Part shown: positions 44,495 through 56,686 of the stretch, one piece after another
How positions within the stretch are numbered: the first letter of the stretch is position 1
Layout of the letters: the number at the start of each line of letters is the position of its first letter
DNA from: Azospirillum sp. SYSU D00513
GTDB lineage: Bacteria; Pseudomonadota; Alphaproteobacteria; Azospirillales; Azospirillaceae
Direction of reading: 5' to 3'
NCBI RefSeq assembly: GCF_017356015.1
Contig: NZ_JAFIQV010000018.1
Span: 39,434 to 103,433 of the forward strand
DNA length: 64,000 bases
Position numbers and translations under genes: made by a program
Notes under the pieces: model-generated
What the model was told of the DNA's origin: nothing
Database searches by the model: none
Seen by the model: the letters and a program-made list of their open reading frames with translations, nothing else

Positions 44495-45117
44495 TCGCCA
44501 AGCTCACCGGCATCGTGGATTCCGTCGGCACCGATTGGGCCGTCGTCGATGTGAACGGGGTCGGCTATTCGGTGTCCTGCGGGAACCGCACCCTGTCGCG
44601 GCTCGTGCAGGGCGAACGGGCATCGCTGGTTGTGGAGACCTTCGTCCGCGAGGATCGCATCCATCTCTATGGCTTCGCCGACAACGCGGAGCGGGACTGG
44701 TTCCGGCTGCTGACGACCATCCAGGGGGTGGGTTCGCGGCTGGCGCTGGCGATCCTCGGCGTGCTCGGTCCGGACCAGCTCACCCATGCCATCGCGTCGC
44801 AGGACAAGACGGCGCTGACCCGTGCCGACGGCGTCGGCCCCAAAGTTGCCACGCGCATCGTCAATGAATTGAAGGACAAGGTGGGCAGCCTTTCGCTCGG
44901 CGTCCCGGCCGGTCCCGCTCCGGCGGGCGGCAAGGCGGGCGCGGGTGGGGCGGTTCCCGACAACACGGCCCTCGGGGATGCGGTCTCCGCCCTCGTCAAC
45001 CTCGGCTACGGCCGCTCGGAAGCTTTCGCCGCGGTGGTGGCCGCCGGCCGGGCGCTGGGGGACGGGGCGGGGGTGTCGGAGCTGATCCGCCAGGGACTGA
45101 AGGAGCTTAGTCAATGA
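44491..45117 (+). CDS. ruvA: Holliday junction branch migration protein RuvA
   Basis: 208 residues. The N-terminal OB fold ([20 protein letters not shown]) is followed by two helix-hairpin-helix units ([19 protein letters not shown] and [20 protein letters not shown]) that grip the junction, and a C-terminal domain ([16 protein letters not shown]) that binds RuvB. It starts at a GTG inside the stop of the upstream frame (GTGA), so its translation depends on the RuvC-DUF559 frame being read to its end. Confidence 0.96.
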   Translation: MIAKLTGIVDSVGTDWAVVDVNGVGYSVSCGNRTLSRLVQGERASLVVETFVREDRIHLYGFADNAERDWFRLLTTIQGVGSRLALAILGVLGPDQLTHAIASQDKTALTRADGVGPKVATRIVNELKDKVGSLSLGVPAGPAPAGGKAGAGGAVPDNTALGDAVSALVNLGYGRSEAFAAVVAAGRALGDGAGVSELIRQGLKELSQ

Positions 45118-46181
45118 GTGCCGAACAGGAACGGCTGGTGCAGCCGGGGCAGGGCACGGGCGACGAGCCCGAGTCCTCCATCCGCCCGCTGTCGCTCGCC
45201 GAGTTCATCGGCCAGCGCCACGCGCGCGAGAACCTGTCGATCTTCATCCAGGCCGCGCGTGGGCGCGGCGAGGCGCTGGACCATGTGCTGCTGTTCGGCC
45301 CGCCGGGGCTGGGCAAGACCACGCTCGCCCAGATCGTGGCGCGCGAGCTGGGGGTCGGGTTCCGCGCGACCTCCGGCCCGGTGATCGCCAAGGCCGGTGA
45401 CCTCGCGGCGCTGCTGACCAACCTCCAGCCGCACGACGTCCTCTTCATCGACGAGATCCATCGCCTTAATCCTGCCGTGGAGGAAGTGCTCTATCCCGCG
45501 ATGGAGGACTTCCAGCTCGATCTCATCATCGGCGAGGGGCCGTCGGCGCGGTCGATCCGCATCGACCTGCCGCCCTTCACGCTGGTCGGGGCCACGACGC
45601 GTTCCGGCCTGATCACGCGCCCCTTGCGCGAACGGTTCGGCATTCCCGTGCGGCTCCAGTTCTACGAACCGGACGAGTTGGAGTTGATCGTGAGCCGTGC
45701 CGCCCGCGTGCTCGGCATGGGCATCACGCCCGAGGGCGCGCGCGAGATCGCCAACCGCTCGCGCGGAACGCCGCGCGTGTCCGGACGCCTGCTGCGCCGG
45801 GTGCGCGACTTCGCCGCCGTCGCCGGAATGGAGGAGGTGGACGCCCGCATCGCCGACGCGGCATTGACCCGGCTGGAGGTGGACCCGCTCGGCCTCGACA
45901 GCATGGACCGCCGCTACCTAAGCCTCATCGCCCACAACTACGGCGGCGGGCCGGTCGGGGTGGACACGCTGGGCGCCGCACTCGGCGAGCAGCGCGACGT
46001 GCTGGAGGAGGTTGTCGAGCCCTACCTGATCCAGCAGGGCTTCCTGCAGCGGACGCCGCGCGGGCGCATGCTGACCGACCACGGCTTCCGCTACCTGGGC
46101 CTCAACCCGCCGAACCAGCCGTTGCGCCAGCTCGACCTGCTCGACCGCGCGCTCCCGCCTGAGGAGGACGAGGATGACTGA
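45114..46181 (+). CDS. ruvB: Holliday junction branch migration ATPase RuvB
   Basis: A 355-residue AAA+ motor: [15 protein letters not shown], Walker [13 protein letters not shown], Walker [16 protein letters not shown], and the sensor region [12 protein letters not shown] are all exact. The C-terminal winged helix ends LGLNPP. It drives branch migration with RuvA. ATGA overlap with ruvA. Confidence 0.97.
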   Translation: MSAEQERLVQPGQGTGDEPESSIRPLSLAEFIGQRHARENLSIFIQAARGRGEALDHVLLFGPPGLGKTTLAQIVARELGVGFRATSGPVIAKAGDLAALLTNLQPHDVLFIDEIHRLNPAVEEVLYPAMEDFQLDLIIGEGPSARSIRIDLPPFTLVGATTRSGLITRPLRERFGIPVRLQFYEPDELELIVSRAARVLGMGITPEGAREIANRSRGTPRVSGRLLRRVRDFAAVAGMEEVDARIADAALTRLEVDPLGLDSMDRRYLSLIAHNYGGGPVGVDTLGAALGEQRDVLEEVVEPYLIQQGFLQRTPRGRMLTDHGFRYLGLNPPNQPLRQLDLLDRALPPEEDEDD

Positions 46182-46644
46182 GGCCGGCGCATCTCCGGAT
46201 CCGCTCTCCGGCTCCTTCGACGGGCCGGGCCTGCACCGCTATCCGCTGCGGGTCTTCTATGAGGACACCGACGCGGGCGGCATCGTCTACCACGCCAACT
46301 ACCTGCGCTTCATGGAACGGGCGCGGACGGAGATGCTGCGCCTGCTCGGGCTCAGCCACACCGATCTGATGGAGCGGGAGGGTGTGTCATTTGCGGTACG
46401 GCGCATGAGGATCGAATTTGTCGCTCCCGCTAAGCTTGACGATACGCTTGAAGTGGTGACCCGGATCGCCGATATCGGCGGCGCTTCTCTCGCGGCCGCA
46501 CAATCGGTTCGCCGGGCCGGGCCGGACGGCCGGGAGCTGGCGCGGGCGGATCTCACGCTCGCGCTGATAAACCGGGCCGGGCGGCCTGCGCGCCTGCCGG
46601 CCCAGGTCCGCGACATACTGAACACATTGCACCCCAAGGCATGA
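46174..46644 (+). CDS. ybgC: Tol-Pal associated acyl-CoA thioesterase YbgC
   Basis: A 156-residue hotdog-fold thioesterase. The catalytic aspartate is in [20 protein letters not shown], with ERARTEMLR next. It hydrolyses short acyl-CoA or acyl-ACP thioesters and is the usual first gene of tol operons. It overlaps the ruvB end by eight bases, so recombination and Tol genes are joined in one transcript. Confidence 0.94.
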   Translation: MTEAGASPDPLSGSFDGPGLHRYPLRVFYEDTDAGGIVYHANYLRFMERARTEMLRLLGLSHTDLMEREGVSFAVRRMRIEFVAPAKLDDTLEVVTRIADIGGASLAAAQSVRRAGPDGRELARADLTLALINRAGRPARLPAQVRDILNTLHPKA

Positions 46645-46659
46645 GCGAGACACCCCGCG

Positions 46660-47388
46660 ATGGACGCCGTTAACACCGCCCAGATGGTCGGGGCCGCCGC
46701 CCAGACCCACGACCTTTCCATGTGGGGCCTGTTCTGGCAGGCCGACCTGATCGTCAAGACCGTCATGCTGATGCTGGTGGTCGCCTCGGTCTGGTGCTGG
46801 AGCATCATCATCGAGAAGCTGATGCGCATCCGCCGGCTGAACGCGCAGGCGGACGCCTTCGAGGAGAGCTTCTGGTCGGGCGGGTCGCTCGACGCGCTGT
46901 ACGACCGCATCGGCAAGACCCCGGCCGACCCCATGGCCGCGACCTTCGCGGCTGGCATGCGCGAATGGCGCATGGCCTCCGAGCGCGGCCTCAGCGGCGG
47001 ACTGAAGGGCAGCCTCCAGCAGCGGGTCGAGCGCGTCATGTCGGTGACCATCGGCCGCGAGATGGCGCGGGCCGAACGCTACATGACCTTCCTGGCCTCG
47101 GTCGGGTCGACGGCTCCCTTCATCGGGCTGTTCGGTACGGTCTGGGGCATCATGAACTCCTTCACCTCGATCGCGGGTTCGGGCAACACCAGCCTCGCCG
47201 TGGTGGCGCCAGGCATCGCGGAGGCGCTGTTCGCCACCGCCATGGGCCTGCTGGCCGCCATCCCCGCCGTCGTCTCCTACAACAAGTTCTCCACCGACCT
47301 TGGCCGCTACGCCGACCGGCTGGAGACCTTCTCGGGCGAGTTCTCGGCGATCCTGTCTCGCCACCTCGAGGAGCGGGGGGCCGCCTGA
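46660..47388 (+). CDS. tolQ: Tol-Pal system protein TolQ
   Basis: A 242-residue inner-membrane proton channel. Three helices are visible: ADLIVKTVMLMLVVASVWCW near the N-terminus, and the pair FLASVGSTAPFIGLFGTVWG and GIAEALFATAMGLLAAIPAV. With TolR it uses the proton motive force to energise TolA during cell division. Confidence 0.95.
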   Translation: MDAVNTAQMVGAAAQTHDLSMWGLFWQADLIVKTVMLMLVVASVWCWSIIIEKLMRIRRLNAQADAFEESFWSGGSLDALYDRIGKTPADPMAATFAAGMREWRMASERGLSGGLKGSLQQRVERVMSVTIGREMARAERYMTFLASVGSTAPFIGLFGTVWGIMNSFTSIAGSGNTSLAVVAPGIAEALFATAMGLLAAIPAVVSYNKFSTDLGRYADRLETFSGEFSAILSRHLEERGAA

Positions 47389-47389
47389 G

Positions 47390-47875
47390 ATGGGAGCGCA
47401 GCTCGCAGGAAAGAGCGGAGGCCGGGGCAAGCGCCGCGGCTACCGCGCGATGTCCGAGATCAACATGACGCCCTTCATCGACGTCATGCTGGTCCTGCTG
47501 ATCGTCTTCATGGTCGCCGCCCCGATGCTCACCGTCGGCGTGCCGGTCGATTTGCCCAAGACCAACGCGGCTCCATTGGAGCCGCAGAAGGATCCGCTTT
47601 TCGTGACGGTGCAGACCGACGGGCGCGTCTTCGTGCAGGAGACTCCGGTGGAGTTGACGGCCATGGTGCCGCTGCTGATCGCCGTCACCGACAACAACCC
47701 GGAAGCCCGCATCCTGGTGCGCGGTGACGCCAAGATCGCCTATGGCAAGATGCTGGAAGTCATGGGCACCATGAGCGCCGCCGGCTTCAAGAAGGTCGGC
47801 CTGGTCGCCGAGATGCCCAACGCCCCGACCGCGCCCGGCCCGAAGGTCGGCGCCGCGGCCCCGGCGAACCGCTGA
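47390..47875 (+). CDS. tolR: Tol-Pal system protein TolR
   Basis: A 161-residue protein with one helix. The critical aspartate is in [20 protein letters not shown], followed by the periplasmic domain with [20 protein letters not shown]. It starts one base after the tolQ stop. A longer frame upstream lies inside tolQ and was rejected. Confidence 0.94.
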   Translation: MGAQLAGKSGGRGKRRGYRAMSEINMTPFIDVMLVLLIVFMVAAPMLTVGVPVDLPKTNAAPLEPQKDPLFVTVQTDGRVFVQETPVELTAMVPLLIAVTDNNPEARILVRGDAKIAYGKMLEVMGTMSAAGFKKVGLVAEMPNAPTAPGPKVGAAAPANR

Positions 47876-47892
47876 GGCCGGGTCCGGACGCC

Positions 47893-49023
47893 ATGCGCAA
47901 ACCCCTGATCGCCTCGGCAACGCTGCACGTCGCGCTGGTCGCGCTGTTCGTGCTCGGCATGCCGCCCAGCGATCGCACGCTGGAGCTGCCCGCCTCCGTC
48001 CCGATCGAGATCGTGGACGTCAGCGAGCTGACCCAGATGGCGCGGATCGACCAGGGCGAGCCGACGCCGAATCCGCCGGCACCGAAGCCCCCGACCCCGG
48101 AAGCCAAGCCGGCCCCGGCCCCGCCCGAGCCCGTGGCCGAGGCGCCTCCACCCCCGCCTCCGCCGCCTCCCAAGGCGCCGGAGCCGCCCAAGGTCGCCGA
48201 GACGCCGCCGCCGAAGCCGGCCCCCACGCCGGCTCCGCCGCCGCCCCCACCACCGCCTCCTCCCCCGCCGCCTCCGCCGGACCCGGAACCCGCGCCGACT
48301 CCCAAGCCGCCGCCCTCGCCGCCGGAGCCGCCCAAGCCGCAGCCTCCCAAGCCCGAGCCCCCGAAGCCGGAGCCCCCGAAGGAGCAGCCGAAGCCCGAGC
48401 CTCCCAAGGAGCAGCCGAAGAAGCCGGAGCCCCCGAAGGAGCAGCCGAAGCCCGAGCCTCCCAAGGAACAGGCGAAGAAGCCGGAACCGCCGAAGGAGCA
48501 GCCCAAGAAGCCGCCTCCCAAGGAGGTCGCCGAGACCGACCCTCTGGCCGATCTGCTGAGTTCGGTCGACAAGATCAAGCCTTCGACGAGTTCCAAGTCC
48601 GACGCCAAGGCGGCTCCGAGCGACGCCAAGCCGACGCGGACGGCTCAGGCGCCGTCCGGCGCCGCGAAGGCCGTCGCCGGCCCCGACAAGCCCTTCAAGC
48701 CGTCGGGCCGGGCCATCGACGCGATCCGCGGCCAGGTGGGGAAGAACTGGAACTTCGATCCGGGGCGGAAGGACTCGAACTCGATGCAGGTGGAGATCCG
48801 CATCGAGGTCGGGCGCGACCGCCGGGTGCTGAACGCGTACATCGACGAGAAGTACCGTTCGCGCTATCTCTCCGACGCCGCGTTCCGCGCCGCCGCCGAC
48901 GCGGCCGTGCGCGCGGTCAAGCGTTCGAGCCCGCTCGACCTGCTGACGGAAGAGTTCACGGACAGCACCTACGAACAGTGGCGTTACATCGTGTTCACCT
49001 TCGACCCGAGGGACATGTTCTGA
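47893..49023 (+). CDS. tolA: TolA-like protein with extreme proline-rich domain
   Basis: A 376-residue TolA-type energy transducer. One N-terminal helix ([18 protein letters not shown]) anchors it. Residues about 60-220 are proline-rich, with two polyproline runs of nine or more and then alternating KEQPKPEPP and [10 protein letters not shown] repeats. The C-terminal domain ([20 protein letters not shown] to FTFDPRDMF) is TonB/TolA-like and should contact TolB and Pal. The polyproline makes it a likely client of EF-P, encoded in this window. Confidence 0.9.
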   Translation: MRKPLIASATLHVALVALFVLGMPPSDRTLELPASVPIEIVDVSELTQMARIDQGEPTPNPPAPKPPTPEAKPAPAPPEPVAEAPPPPPPPPPKAPEPPKVAETPPPKPAPTPAPPPPPPPPPPPPPPPDPEPAPTPKPPPSPPEPPKPQPPKPEPPKPEPPKEQPKPEPPKEQPKKPEPPKEQPKPEPPKEQAKKPEPPKEQPKKPPPKEVAETDPLADLLSSVDKIKPSTSSKSDAKAAPSDAKPTRTAQAPSGAAKAVAGPDKPFKPSGRAIDAIRGQVGKNWNFDPGRKDSNSMQVEIRIEVGRDRRVLNAYIDEKYRSRYLSDAAFRAAADAAVRAVKRSSPLDLLTEEFTDSTYEQWRYIVFTFDPRDMF

Positions 49024-49025
49024 CC

Positions 49026-50372
49026 ATGAATAAGAAGACACGGCTTCTGCTGAAGCTCGCCGGCTACGCCGGCGCGTTGATCCTCTCCCTCGGCGTCGCC
49101 GCCCCGCACACGGCGCAGGCCGAACTGCGCATCGACATCACCCGCGGCGTCGTCGAGCCTCTGCCCATCGCGATCACCAGCTTCGCCGGTTCCGGCGGGC
49201 GGGAGGCGCAGATGGGCGCCGACATCTCGCGGGTGATCTCCGCCGATCTGGAGCGGTCGGGCCTGTTCCGTCCGCTCGACCCGCGCGGCTTCCTGCAGAC
49301 GCCGGAACAGCTGCGCGCGGGCGAGCCGCGCTACGAGGACTGGCGCGCCGCCGGCGCCCAGGCGCTGGTCGCGGGCAACACCACGGCACTGGGCGATGGC
49401 CGCACCAAGGTCGATTTCCGCCTGTGGGACGTCGCCGCCGGCCAGTACATGCAGGGCCTGTCCTACACCGCCACCCCGGACAGCTGGCGCCGCATCGCGC
49501 ACATCATCGCCGACGCCATCTACAAGCGGCTGACCGGCGAGGACGGCTATTTCGACACGCGCATCGTCTACGTGTCGGAATCCGGCCCGGCGAACAACCG
49601 GCTGAAGAGGCTGGCGATCATGGATCAGGATGGTGAGAACCACCAGTTCCTGACCGACGGACAGAGTCTGGTGCTTACTCCGCGTTTCTCGCCGACGACG
49701 CAGGAGATCACCTACATGTCCTACTTCAACCGCCGGCCGCGCGTTTACCTGTTCAACATCGACACGGGCCGCCAGGAGGTGCTGGGCGATTTTCCCGGCA
49801 TGACCTTCGCGCCGCGCTTCTCGCCGGACGGCAACCGCGTCGTCATGAGCATGGCGCAGAACGGCAACACGGACATCTACACGCTGGACTTGCGCACCCG
49901 CCGCCAGACCCAGCTCACCGACAGCCCCGGCATCGACACCGCCCCCAGCTATTCGCCGGACGGCCAGCGGATCGTCTTCGAATCCGACCGCGGCGGCAGC
50001 CAGCAGCTCTACATCATGGGCGCCAACGGTTCGGGCGTGAAGCGGCTGACCTTCGGCGAGGGTCGCTACGGCACGCCGGTCTGGTCGCCCCGCGGCGACC
50101 TCATCGCCTTCACGCGGCAGCGCGGCAGCAGCTTCGCCGTCGGCGTGATCCGGCCCGACGGCACCGGTGAGCGCATCCTGTCCGAAGGCTTCCACGTCGA
50201 AGGGCCGACCTGGGCGCCGAACGGCCGCGTCATCATGTTCTTCAAGGACTTGCCGGCCGGCAACGGGCGCAGCGCCAAGCTTTATTCCATCGATATCACG
50301 GGCAGCAATGAACGCCGTGTGATCACTCCGCTGGATGCTTCGGATCCCGCATGGTCGCCCTTGATTCCCTAG
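49026..50372 (+). CDS. tolB: Tol-Pal system beta-propeller protein TolB
   Basis: A 448-residue periplasmic protein. The signal peptide ([22 protein letters not shown]) is followed by the N-domain ([15 protein letters not shown]) and a six-bladed propeller with repeated FSPDG and [13 protein letters not shown] motifs. It binds Pal and TolA. It starts two bases after the tolA stop. Confidence 0.96.
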   Translation: MNKKTRLLLKLAGYAGALILSLGVAAPHTAQAELRIDITRGVVEPLPIAITSFAGSGGREAQMGADISRVISADLERSGLFRPLDPRGFLQTPEQLRAGEPRYEDWRAAGAQALVAGNTTALGDGRTKVDFRLWDVAAGQYMQGLSYTATPDSWRRIAHIIADAIYKRLTGEDGYFDTRIVYVSESGPANNRLKRLAIMDQDGENHQFLTDGQSLVLTPRFSPTTQEITYMSYFNRRPRVYLFNIDTGRQEVLGDFPGMTFAPRFSPDGNRVVMSMAQNGNTDIYTLDLRTRRQTQLTDSPGIDTAPSYSPDGQRIVFESDRGGSQQLYIMGANGSGVKRLTFGEGRYGTPVWSPRGDLIAFTRQRGSSFAVGVIRPDGTGERILSEGFHVEGPTWAPNGRVIMFFKDLPAGNGRSAKLYSIDITGSNERRVITPLDASDPAWSPLIP

Positions 50373-50529
50373 TGTAGTAGTACTATTTTGCGGCGCGCAA
50401 GAACGGCGCCCAGGCGTGGAACGAGGCTAAGCCCGGTCCACGCCGGCCGTCGGGGTCTGTCGGCTTAGCCGCCGTTCATGCGAGACAGCACAGCCAAAAC
50501 ACAGCATTCGTTTCAGGGGGTCATTGGAC

Positions 50530-51006
50530 ATGCGCGTTAAGTTTCTGAGCCTGCTCGCCGCCGTCGCTCTCGTCGCCGCTTGCGAAACCGCTCCGCAGGA
50601 CACCGGCGCCGGCGCCGCCACCGGCGCGAACGCCGCCGGCTCCGTCCGTCCGGGGTCGCAGGAAGACCTCGTCGTGAACGTCGGCGACCGCGTCTTCTTC
50701 GGTCTGGACCGCTACGACCTGTCGCCGGAGGCCCGTGGCACTCTGGACCGTCAGGCCCAGTGGCTGAAGTCCTACCCGAACGTCACCGTGACGATGGAAG
50801 GCCATGCCGACGAGCGCGGCACCCGCGAGTACAACCTCGCCCTGGGTGAGCGCCGCGCCAACTCCGTGAAGAACTACCTCGTCGCCCAGGGCATCAACTC
50901 GGCCCGCGTCAAGGTCGTTTCCTACGGCAAGGAGCGTCCGGCCGTTCTCGGTTCGAACGAGGCCGCCTGGGCCCAGAACCGCCGCGGCGTGACCGTCGTC
51001 GACTAA
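50530..51006 (+). CDS. pal: peptidoglycan-associated lipoprotein Pal
   Basis: A 158-residue lipoprotein. The lipobox is VAAC, with C19 or so becoming the lipidated residue, and the OmpA-type domain has VTMEGHADERGTREYNLALG and ERRANSVKNYLV. It anchors the outer membrane to peptidoglycan. AGGGGG precedes the ATG. The 157 bases between tolB and pal may hold a separate promoter. Confidence 0.96.
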   Translation: MRVKFLSLLAAVALVAACETAPQDTGAGAATGANAAGSVRPGSQEDLVVNVGDRVFFGLDRYDLSPEARGTLDRQAQWLKSYPNVTVTMEGHADERGTREYNLALGERRANSVKNYLVAQGINSARVKVVSYGKERPAVLGSNEAAWAQNRRGVTVVD

Positions 51007-51027
51007 CGACACGGAACACACCGCTCC

Positions 51028-51103
51028 GGTGGTCCGGCACGGTCCGGACCACCGATAGAGGTCATGAAGCGCCGCTCCGGGCAACCGGGGCGGCGCTTCG
51101 CGT
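51028..51103 (+). terminator. two hairpins behind pal
   Basis: GGTGGTCCGG with CCGGACCACC (10-bp perfect stem, 51028-51053) is followed by GAAGCGCCG with CGGCGCTTC (51066-51099, with an inner CCGG stem) and then GCGTTT. T runs are short, so termination may be partial. That would reduce transcription of cpoB relative to pal. Confidence 0.5.
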
Positions 51104-51289
51104 TTCATGCCCGGTTGCCCCCATGGGCGGATGCCCGCCCGCAAATTGATGCGGCCGGGCGGCGGAAAGGCGCGTGGCGCCTTCTTTCGCGCGGGCTGCG
51201 CTTCTGCTAAACAGCGGCCATAGTTTTGCCGGGATGACCCGGCAGGGTTGCCTCCATCGGCCATCTCGCGTCCGGACAGGGCCTCGCAC

Positions 51290-52180
51290 ATGACCAAGAC
51301 CTCTTCCTTCGCCGCCCTTCTTCTCGGTGGCCTGATTTGCGGCGGCACCGCCTTCGCCCAGACCGACAATGGCGAACGCGCCATGGCCGAGCGGCTGGAA
51401 CGGCTTGAGACGGGCGTCGCGGCGCTCGGCGGGAACATCGAGGTCGCGCAGGCATGGCCCCGGGAGGAGCAGGTCGCCCAGATGCCTCAAGGGCTCGCCG
51501 CCGACTTCGAGATCCGCATTCAGGCGCTGGAGCGCGCCCTGTCGGAGCTGACCGGCCGGTATGAGGAAGCCACCCACCAGATCACGCAGCTCCGCGACCG
51601 GATGGAGCGGATGAACAGCGACCTGGAATTCCGCCTGAAGGACATCGAGGCCGGTGCCGGCGGCGGTGCGCTCGCCGGTGGCGGAGCCTTGCCGCCTTCC
51701 GCGGATTCGGCCCTGCCGCCGGAGCCGGCCGCGCCCAAGCCCGCCCCCGCGAAGACGCAGACCGCGGCCGTGGCCGCACCCCCGGCGGGTGCCGGGCCGG
51801 ACCAGCAGTACGAGCATGCCTTTGCGCTGCTGCGCGAGGCGAAGTATGCCGAGGCCGAGAAGGCCTTCACCGACTTCCTGGCCAAGAACCAGAACCACAA
51901 GCTTGCCGGCAACGCGCAGTACTGGCTCGGCGAGTCCTATTACGTGCGCAACAAGTTCCCGGAAGCCGCCGGCGCCTTTGCGGAAGGACTGAAGAAGTAT
52001 CCGAAGAACGGAAAGGCGGGCGACAACCTGCTGAAACTCGGCATGTCCCTGCAGAAGCTGAACAAGAACAAGGAGGCCTGCACGGCCTATTCGCAGCTTC
52101 TTCAGAAGTTCCCGGACGCTTCGGCCAGCGTGAAGCGCCGCGCCGATACGGAGCGCAAGCGCCTCAATTGCGCGGCCTGA
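51290..52180 (+). CDS. cpoB: cell division coordinator CpoB
   Basis: A 296-residue periplasmic protein formerly called YbgF. The signal peptide (FAALLLGGLICGGTAFAQ) is followed by a trimeric coiled coil (about 30-120), a Pro/Ala linker, and a TPR domain with EHAFALLREAKYAEAEKAF, YWLGESYYVRNKFPEAAGAF and KLGMSLQKLNKNKEACTAY. It links Tol with septal peptidoglycan synthesis. It is in the conserved place after pal. Confidence 0.95.
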   Translation: MTKTSSFAALLLGGLICGGTAFAQTDNGERAMAERLERLETGVAALGGNIEVAQAWPREEQVAQMPQGLAADFEIRIQALERALSELTGRYEEATHQITQLRDRMERMNSDLEFRLKDIEAGAGGGALAGGGALPPSADSALPPEPAAPKPAPAKTQTAAVAAPPAGAGPDQQYEHAFALLREAKYAEAEKAFTDFLAKNQNHKLAGNAQYWLGESYYVRNKFPEAAGAFAEGLKKYPKNGKAGDNLLKLGMSLQKLNKNKEACTAYSQLLQKFPDASASVKRRADTERKRLNCAA

Positions 52181-53547
52181 CGCCGGAAACGTCTCCGGTC
52201 GGTCCGGAGGAATTCGCAACTCTCATGGCGCGGATCGGTGGCTTCGAGCCGTCGCCCCGACTGGCCGTCGGCGTCTCCGGCGGGGCGGACAGCCTGGCCC
52301 TCGCGCTGCTCCTCCAGGGCTGGGTGGCGGCGCGGGGCGGGTCGCTCCTGGCGCTGACGGTGGATCACCGCCTGCGCCCCGAGGCCGCCGCCGAGGCCGA
52401 ACGCGTCGGCACCTGGCTCACGGCGCACGGAATTCCCCACGGCATCCTTCATTGGGAGGGCGACAAGCCTTCCGCCGGCATCCAGGAGGCAGCGCGCGGT
52501 GCGCGGCACCGCCTGCTGGGAGAGCGTTGCCGTGCCGAAGGCATCCTTCACCTTGCCCTGGCGCACCATCGGGATGACCAGGCGGAAACCGTGCTTCTGC
52601 GTCTGTCCCGCGGCTCGGGCGTCGATGGTCTCGCCGGCATGGCGCCGGTTCGGGCGGAGGGGCCCGTCCGGCTGATCCGCCCCTGCCTCGACCTCTCCCA
52701 CGAGCGTCTTGCCGCCACCTGCCACGCGGCCGGGCAGGACTGGATCGAGGATCCCTCCAACCGCAACCCCGCCTATGCCCGCGCCCGGCTGCGCGCCGTC
52801 GCCGGCCTGCTGGCCGGGGAGGGGCTGGACGCCGGGCGGCTCGCCGCCACCGCGCGCCGCGCCGGACGCGCGCGCCGCGCGCTGGAGGAATCGGCCGCAA
52901 CGCTTCTCGCGGAAGCCGCCGAGATCCACCCCGAGGGCTGGATCCGCCTCGACCCGGTTCCGCTGTTCCGGGCGCCCGCGGAGTTGGGCCTGCGCGCCCT
53001 GGGGCGGTGCCTCGCCGTCGTCGGCGGGGCCGCCTACGGTCCCAGGGACGAGGCGCTGGAACGGCTGCACGGCGAGATCGGCACCGCTCTGGCGCGCGGG
53101 GAGACGCCGAGGGCGCGGACGCTCGGCGGCTGCCGCATCCAGCCGCGCCGCGGCGGGCTGGCCATTGCGCGCGAGCCGGACGCGGCGGCCGAGCGGCTCC
53201 CGCTCGCGCCCGGCGGGAGCGTCTGGTGGGACCGCCGTTTCACCGTGTCGCTGGCGTCCGGCCCGGGGCAGGGCGGCGGGCGGGAAGGGCTGGCCGTGGC
53301 CCGATTGGGAGGGCAGGGCTGGCGCTCGGCCCTGGCGCTGCGCCCGGAACTCGCCCGCCTCGGCTCGCCCGAATCGGCGCGCTCCTCCCTGCCGGCCCTT
53401 TGGTCCGGGGACAGGCTGGTGGGGGTGCCGAGCCTCAACCTTATGGCAGAGGAACAGGCTCTTACGGCTGAGGCCCTTTTCACCCCCGCGGCATCGTTGG
53501 CCGGACCCGCCTTTTCGGTTGTTTATGGAACCGATGGCATTATGTAA
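52168..53547 (+). CDS. tilS: tRNA(Ile)-lysidine synthase
   Basis: A 459-residue TilS. The PP-loop AVGVSGGADSLAL (about 33-45), VDHRLRPEAAAEA, and LAHHRDDQAETVLLRLSRGSG are the catalytic features. The enzyme adds lysine to C34 of tRNA(Ile) CAU. The TTG start overlaps the cpoB end; an ATG 19 codons later is an alternative, but family similarity (EEFATLMARIGGFEP) begins before it. Confidence 0.92.
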   Translation: MRGLTPETSPVGPEEFATLMARIGGFEPSPRLAVGVSGGADSLALALLLQGWVAARGGSLLALTVDHRLRPEAAAEAERVGTWLTAHGIPHGILHWEGDKPSAGIQEAARGARHRLLGERCRAEGILHLALAHHRDDQAETVLLRLSRGSGVDGLAGMAPVRAEGPVRLIRPCLDLSHERLAATCHAAGQDWIEDPSNRNPAYARARLRAVAGLLAGEGLDAGRLAATARRAGRARRALEESAATLLAEAAEIHPEGWIRLDPVPLFRAPAELGLRALGRCLAVVGGAAYGPRDEALERLHGEIGTALARGETPRARTLGGCRIQPRRGGLAIAREPDAAAERLPLAPGGSVWWDRRFTVSLASGPGQGGGREGLAVARLGGQGWRSALALRPELARLGSPESARSSLPALWSGDRLVGVPSLNLMAEEQALTAEALFTPAASLAGPAFSVVYGTDGIM

Positions 53548-53643
53548 TCATGGAAACGTGCCCATGAGATCGGCCATGACATCGGGGGGTGGCCTACGTC
53601 TCGGCGTACCGATCGCCGCTGGGTTCGCAGAAAGGCGTGTAAC

Positions 53644-55575
<1,932 letters not shown>

Positions 55576-55608
55576 TCCGGTCCCGACCGGGAGTGGACAA
55601 GTAAGAAG

Positions 55609-55639
55609 AACCGGCGTCCGAAAGGGCGCCGGTTTTTTC
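55609..55639 (+). terminator. Rho-independent terminator of ftsH
   Basis: AACCGGCG pairs with CGCCGGTT around a 10-base loop and is followed by a T run. It lies about 35 bases after the ftsH stop and ends the ruvC-to-ftsH block. Confidence 0.88.
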
Positions 55640-55672
55640 GTTCCGGAACCTGGTGATCCGGTATCGGCGAGA

Positions 55673-56545
55673 TCAGGGCGCCTGCGACTCCTGCGCGAGC
55701 CAGTCGCGGAAGGCGGCCATCGGCGGGGAGAGCGGTTTCGATTTCAGCCAGGTGAGCCAATAGCTGCCGCGCAGCACGGTGGCGGCGAAGGGCTGTTCGA
55801 TCCAGCCCGACGCGATCTGCCGGCGGAACATCACCGGTGGGGCGAGCGCCACGCCGACGCCCATCATTGCCGCTTCCACCATGGTCCAGGTGGAGTCGAA
55901 GACGGGTCCCTTGATCGGCGGCGCCTCCGCCCCGGCCGCGGCGAACCAGCCCGGCCATTCGTCCAGCCGGTAGGACCGCAGCAGGGCCTCCCGGGCGACA
56001 TCCCTGGGCTCCCGCAGCCGCGCGGCGATGTCCGGTGTGCAGAGAACGGAGAGCGGCGCGTCGAACAGCTTCACGGCGTCGGTGCCGTGCCAGGCGCCGT
56101 CGCCGAAGCGGATGGCGCAGTCGAGCCCTTCGGCGGCGATGTCCACCCGGTTGTTGTTCGTGGACAGCCGCAGGTCGACCAAGGGATTGCTCCGCCGGAA
56201 GGCGGGCAGGCGCGGCAGCAGCCAACCGACGGCGAAGGTGCCGACGGCGCCGACCGTCAGCACCTCCCGGTATTGGCCGCCCTCGAACCGGTCCAGAAGC
56301 TCGCCGATGCGGTCGAAGGAGTCCTGGAGCGTGGGGAGGAGCGCCGACCCCTCGTCCGTCAGGGCGAGGCCGCGGGGCAGGCGATGGAACAGGCTGGTCC
56401 CGAGCCGTTCCTCCAGCAGCTTGACCTGATGGCTGACGGCGGCCTGGGTGACGCAGAGTTCGATGGCGGCCTTGGTGAAGCTGAGGTGGCGCGCCGACGC
56501 CTCGAAGGCGCGCAGGGCGTTCAGCGGCAGATAGGGGCGAACCAT
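55673..56545 (-). CDS. LysR family transcriptional regulator (GcvA-like)
   Basis: A 290-residue LysR regulator. The N-terminal winged helix-turn-helix has RPYLPLNALRAFEASARHLSF and ELCVTQAAVSHQVKLLEERL, the pattern of the GcvA/AmpR branch. The rest is an effector-binding domain with LRLSTNNNRVDIAAEGLDCAIRFGDG. The ligand and target are unknown, with no obvious divergent target gene. It lies between ftsH and a chemoreceptor gene. Confidence 0.92.
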   Translation of the reverse strand: MVRPYLPLNALRAFEASARHLSFTKAAIELCVTQAAVSHQVKLLEERLGTSLFHRLPRGLALTDEGSALLPTLQDSFDRIGELLDRFEGGQYREVLTVGAVGTFAVGWLLPRLPAFRRSNPLVDLRLSTNNNRVDIAAEGLDCAIRFGDGAWHGTDAVKLFDAPLSVLCTPDIAARLREPRDVAREALLRSYRLDEWPGWFAAAGAEAPPIKGPVFDSTWTMVEAAMMGVGVALAPPVMFRRQIASGWIEQPFAATVLRGSYWLTWLKSKPLSPPMAAFRDWLAQESQAP

Positions 56546-56686
56546 CCCTGGCCCAGGTTACTGTCGGAATTCCGTCCAGCTACCATCCTTCGCCAGGCGG
56601 GAGCCAGCGGAATGTTCCGGAGCCGGCATCTCCTTCGGAAACCGCAGGGCGGGTGCTCCACGGCCATGCGGAGCGCCCATGACGGT

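Noticed and set aside
48060..48540. Tandem DNA repeat locus
   Set aside because: The repetitive sequence is the codon pattern of the TolA proline/lysine linker, in frame and explained by the protein.
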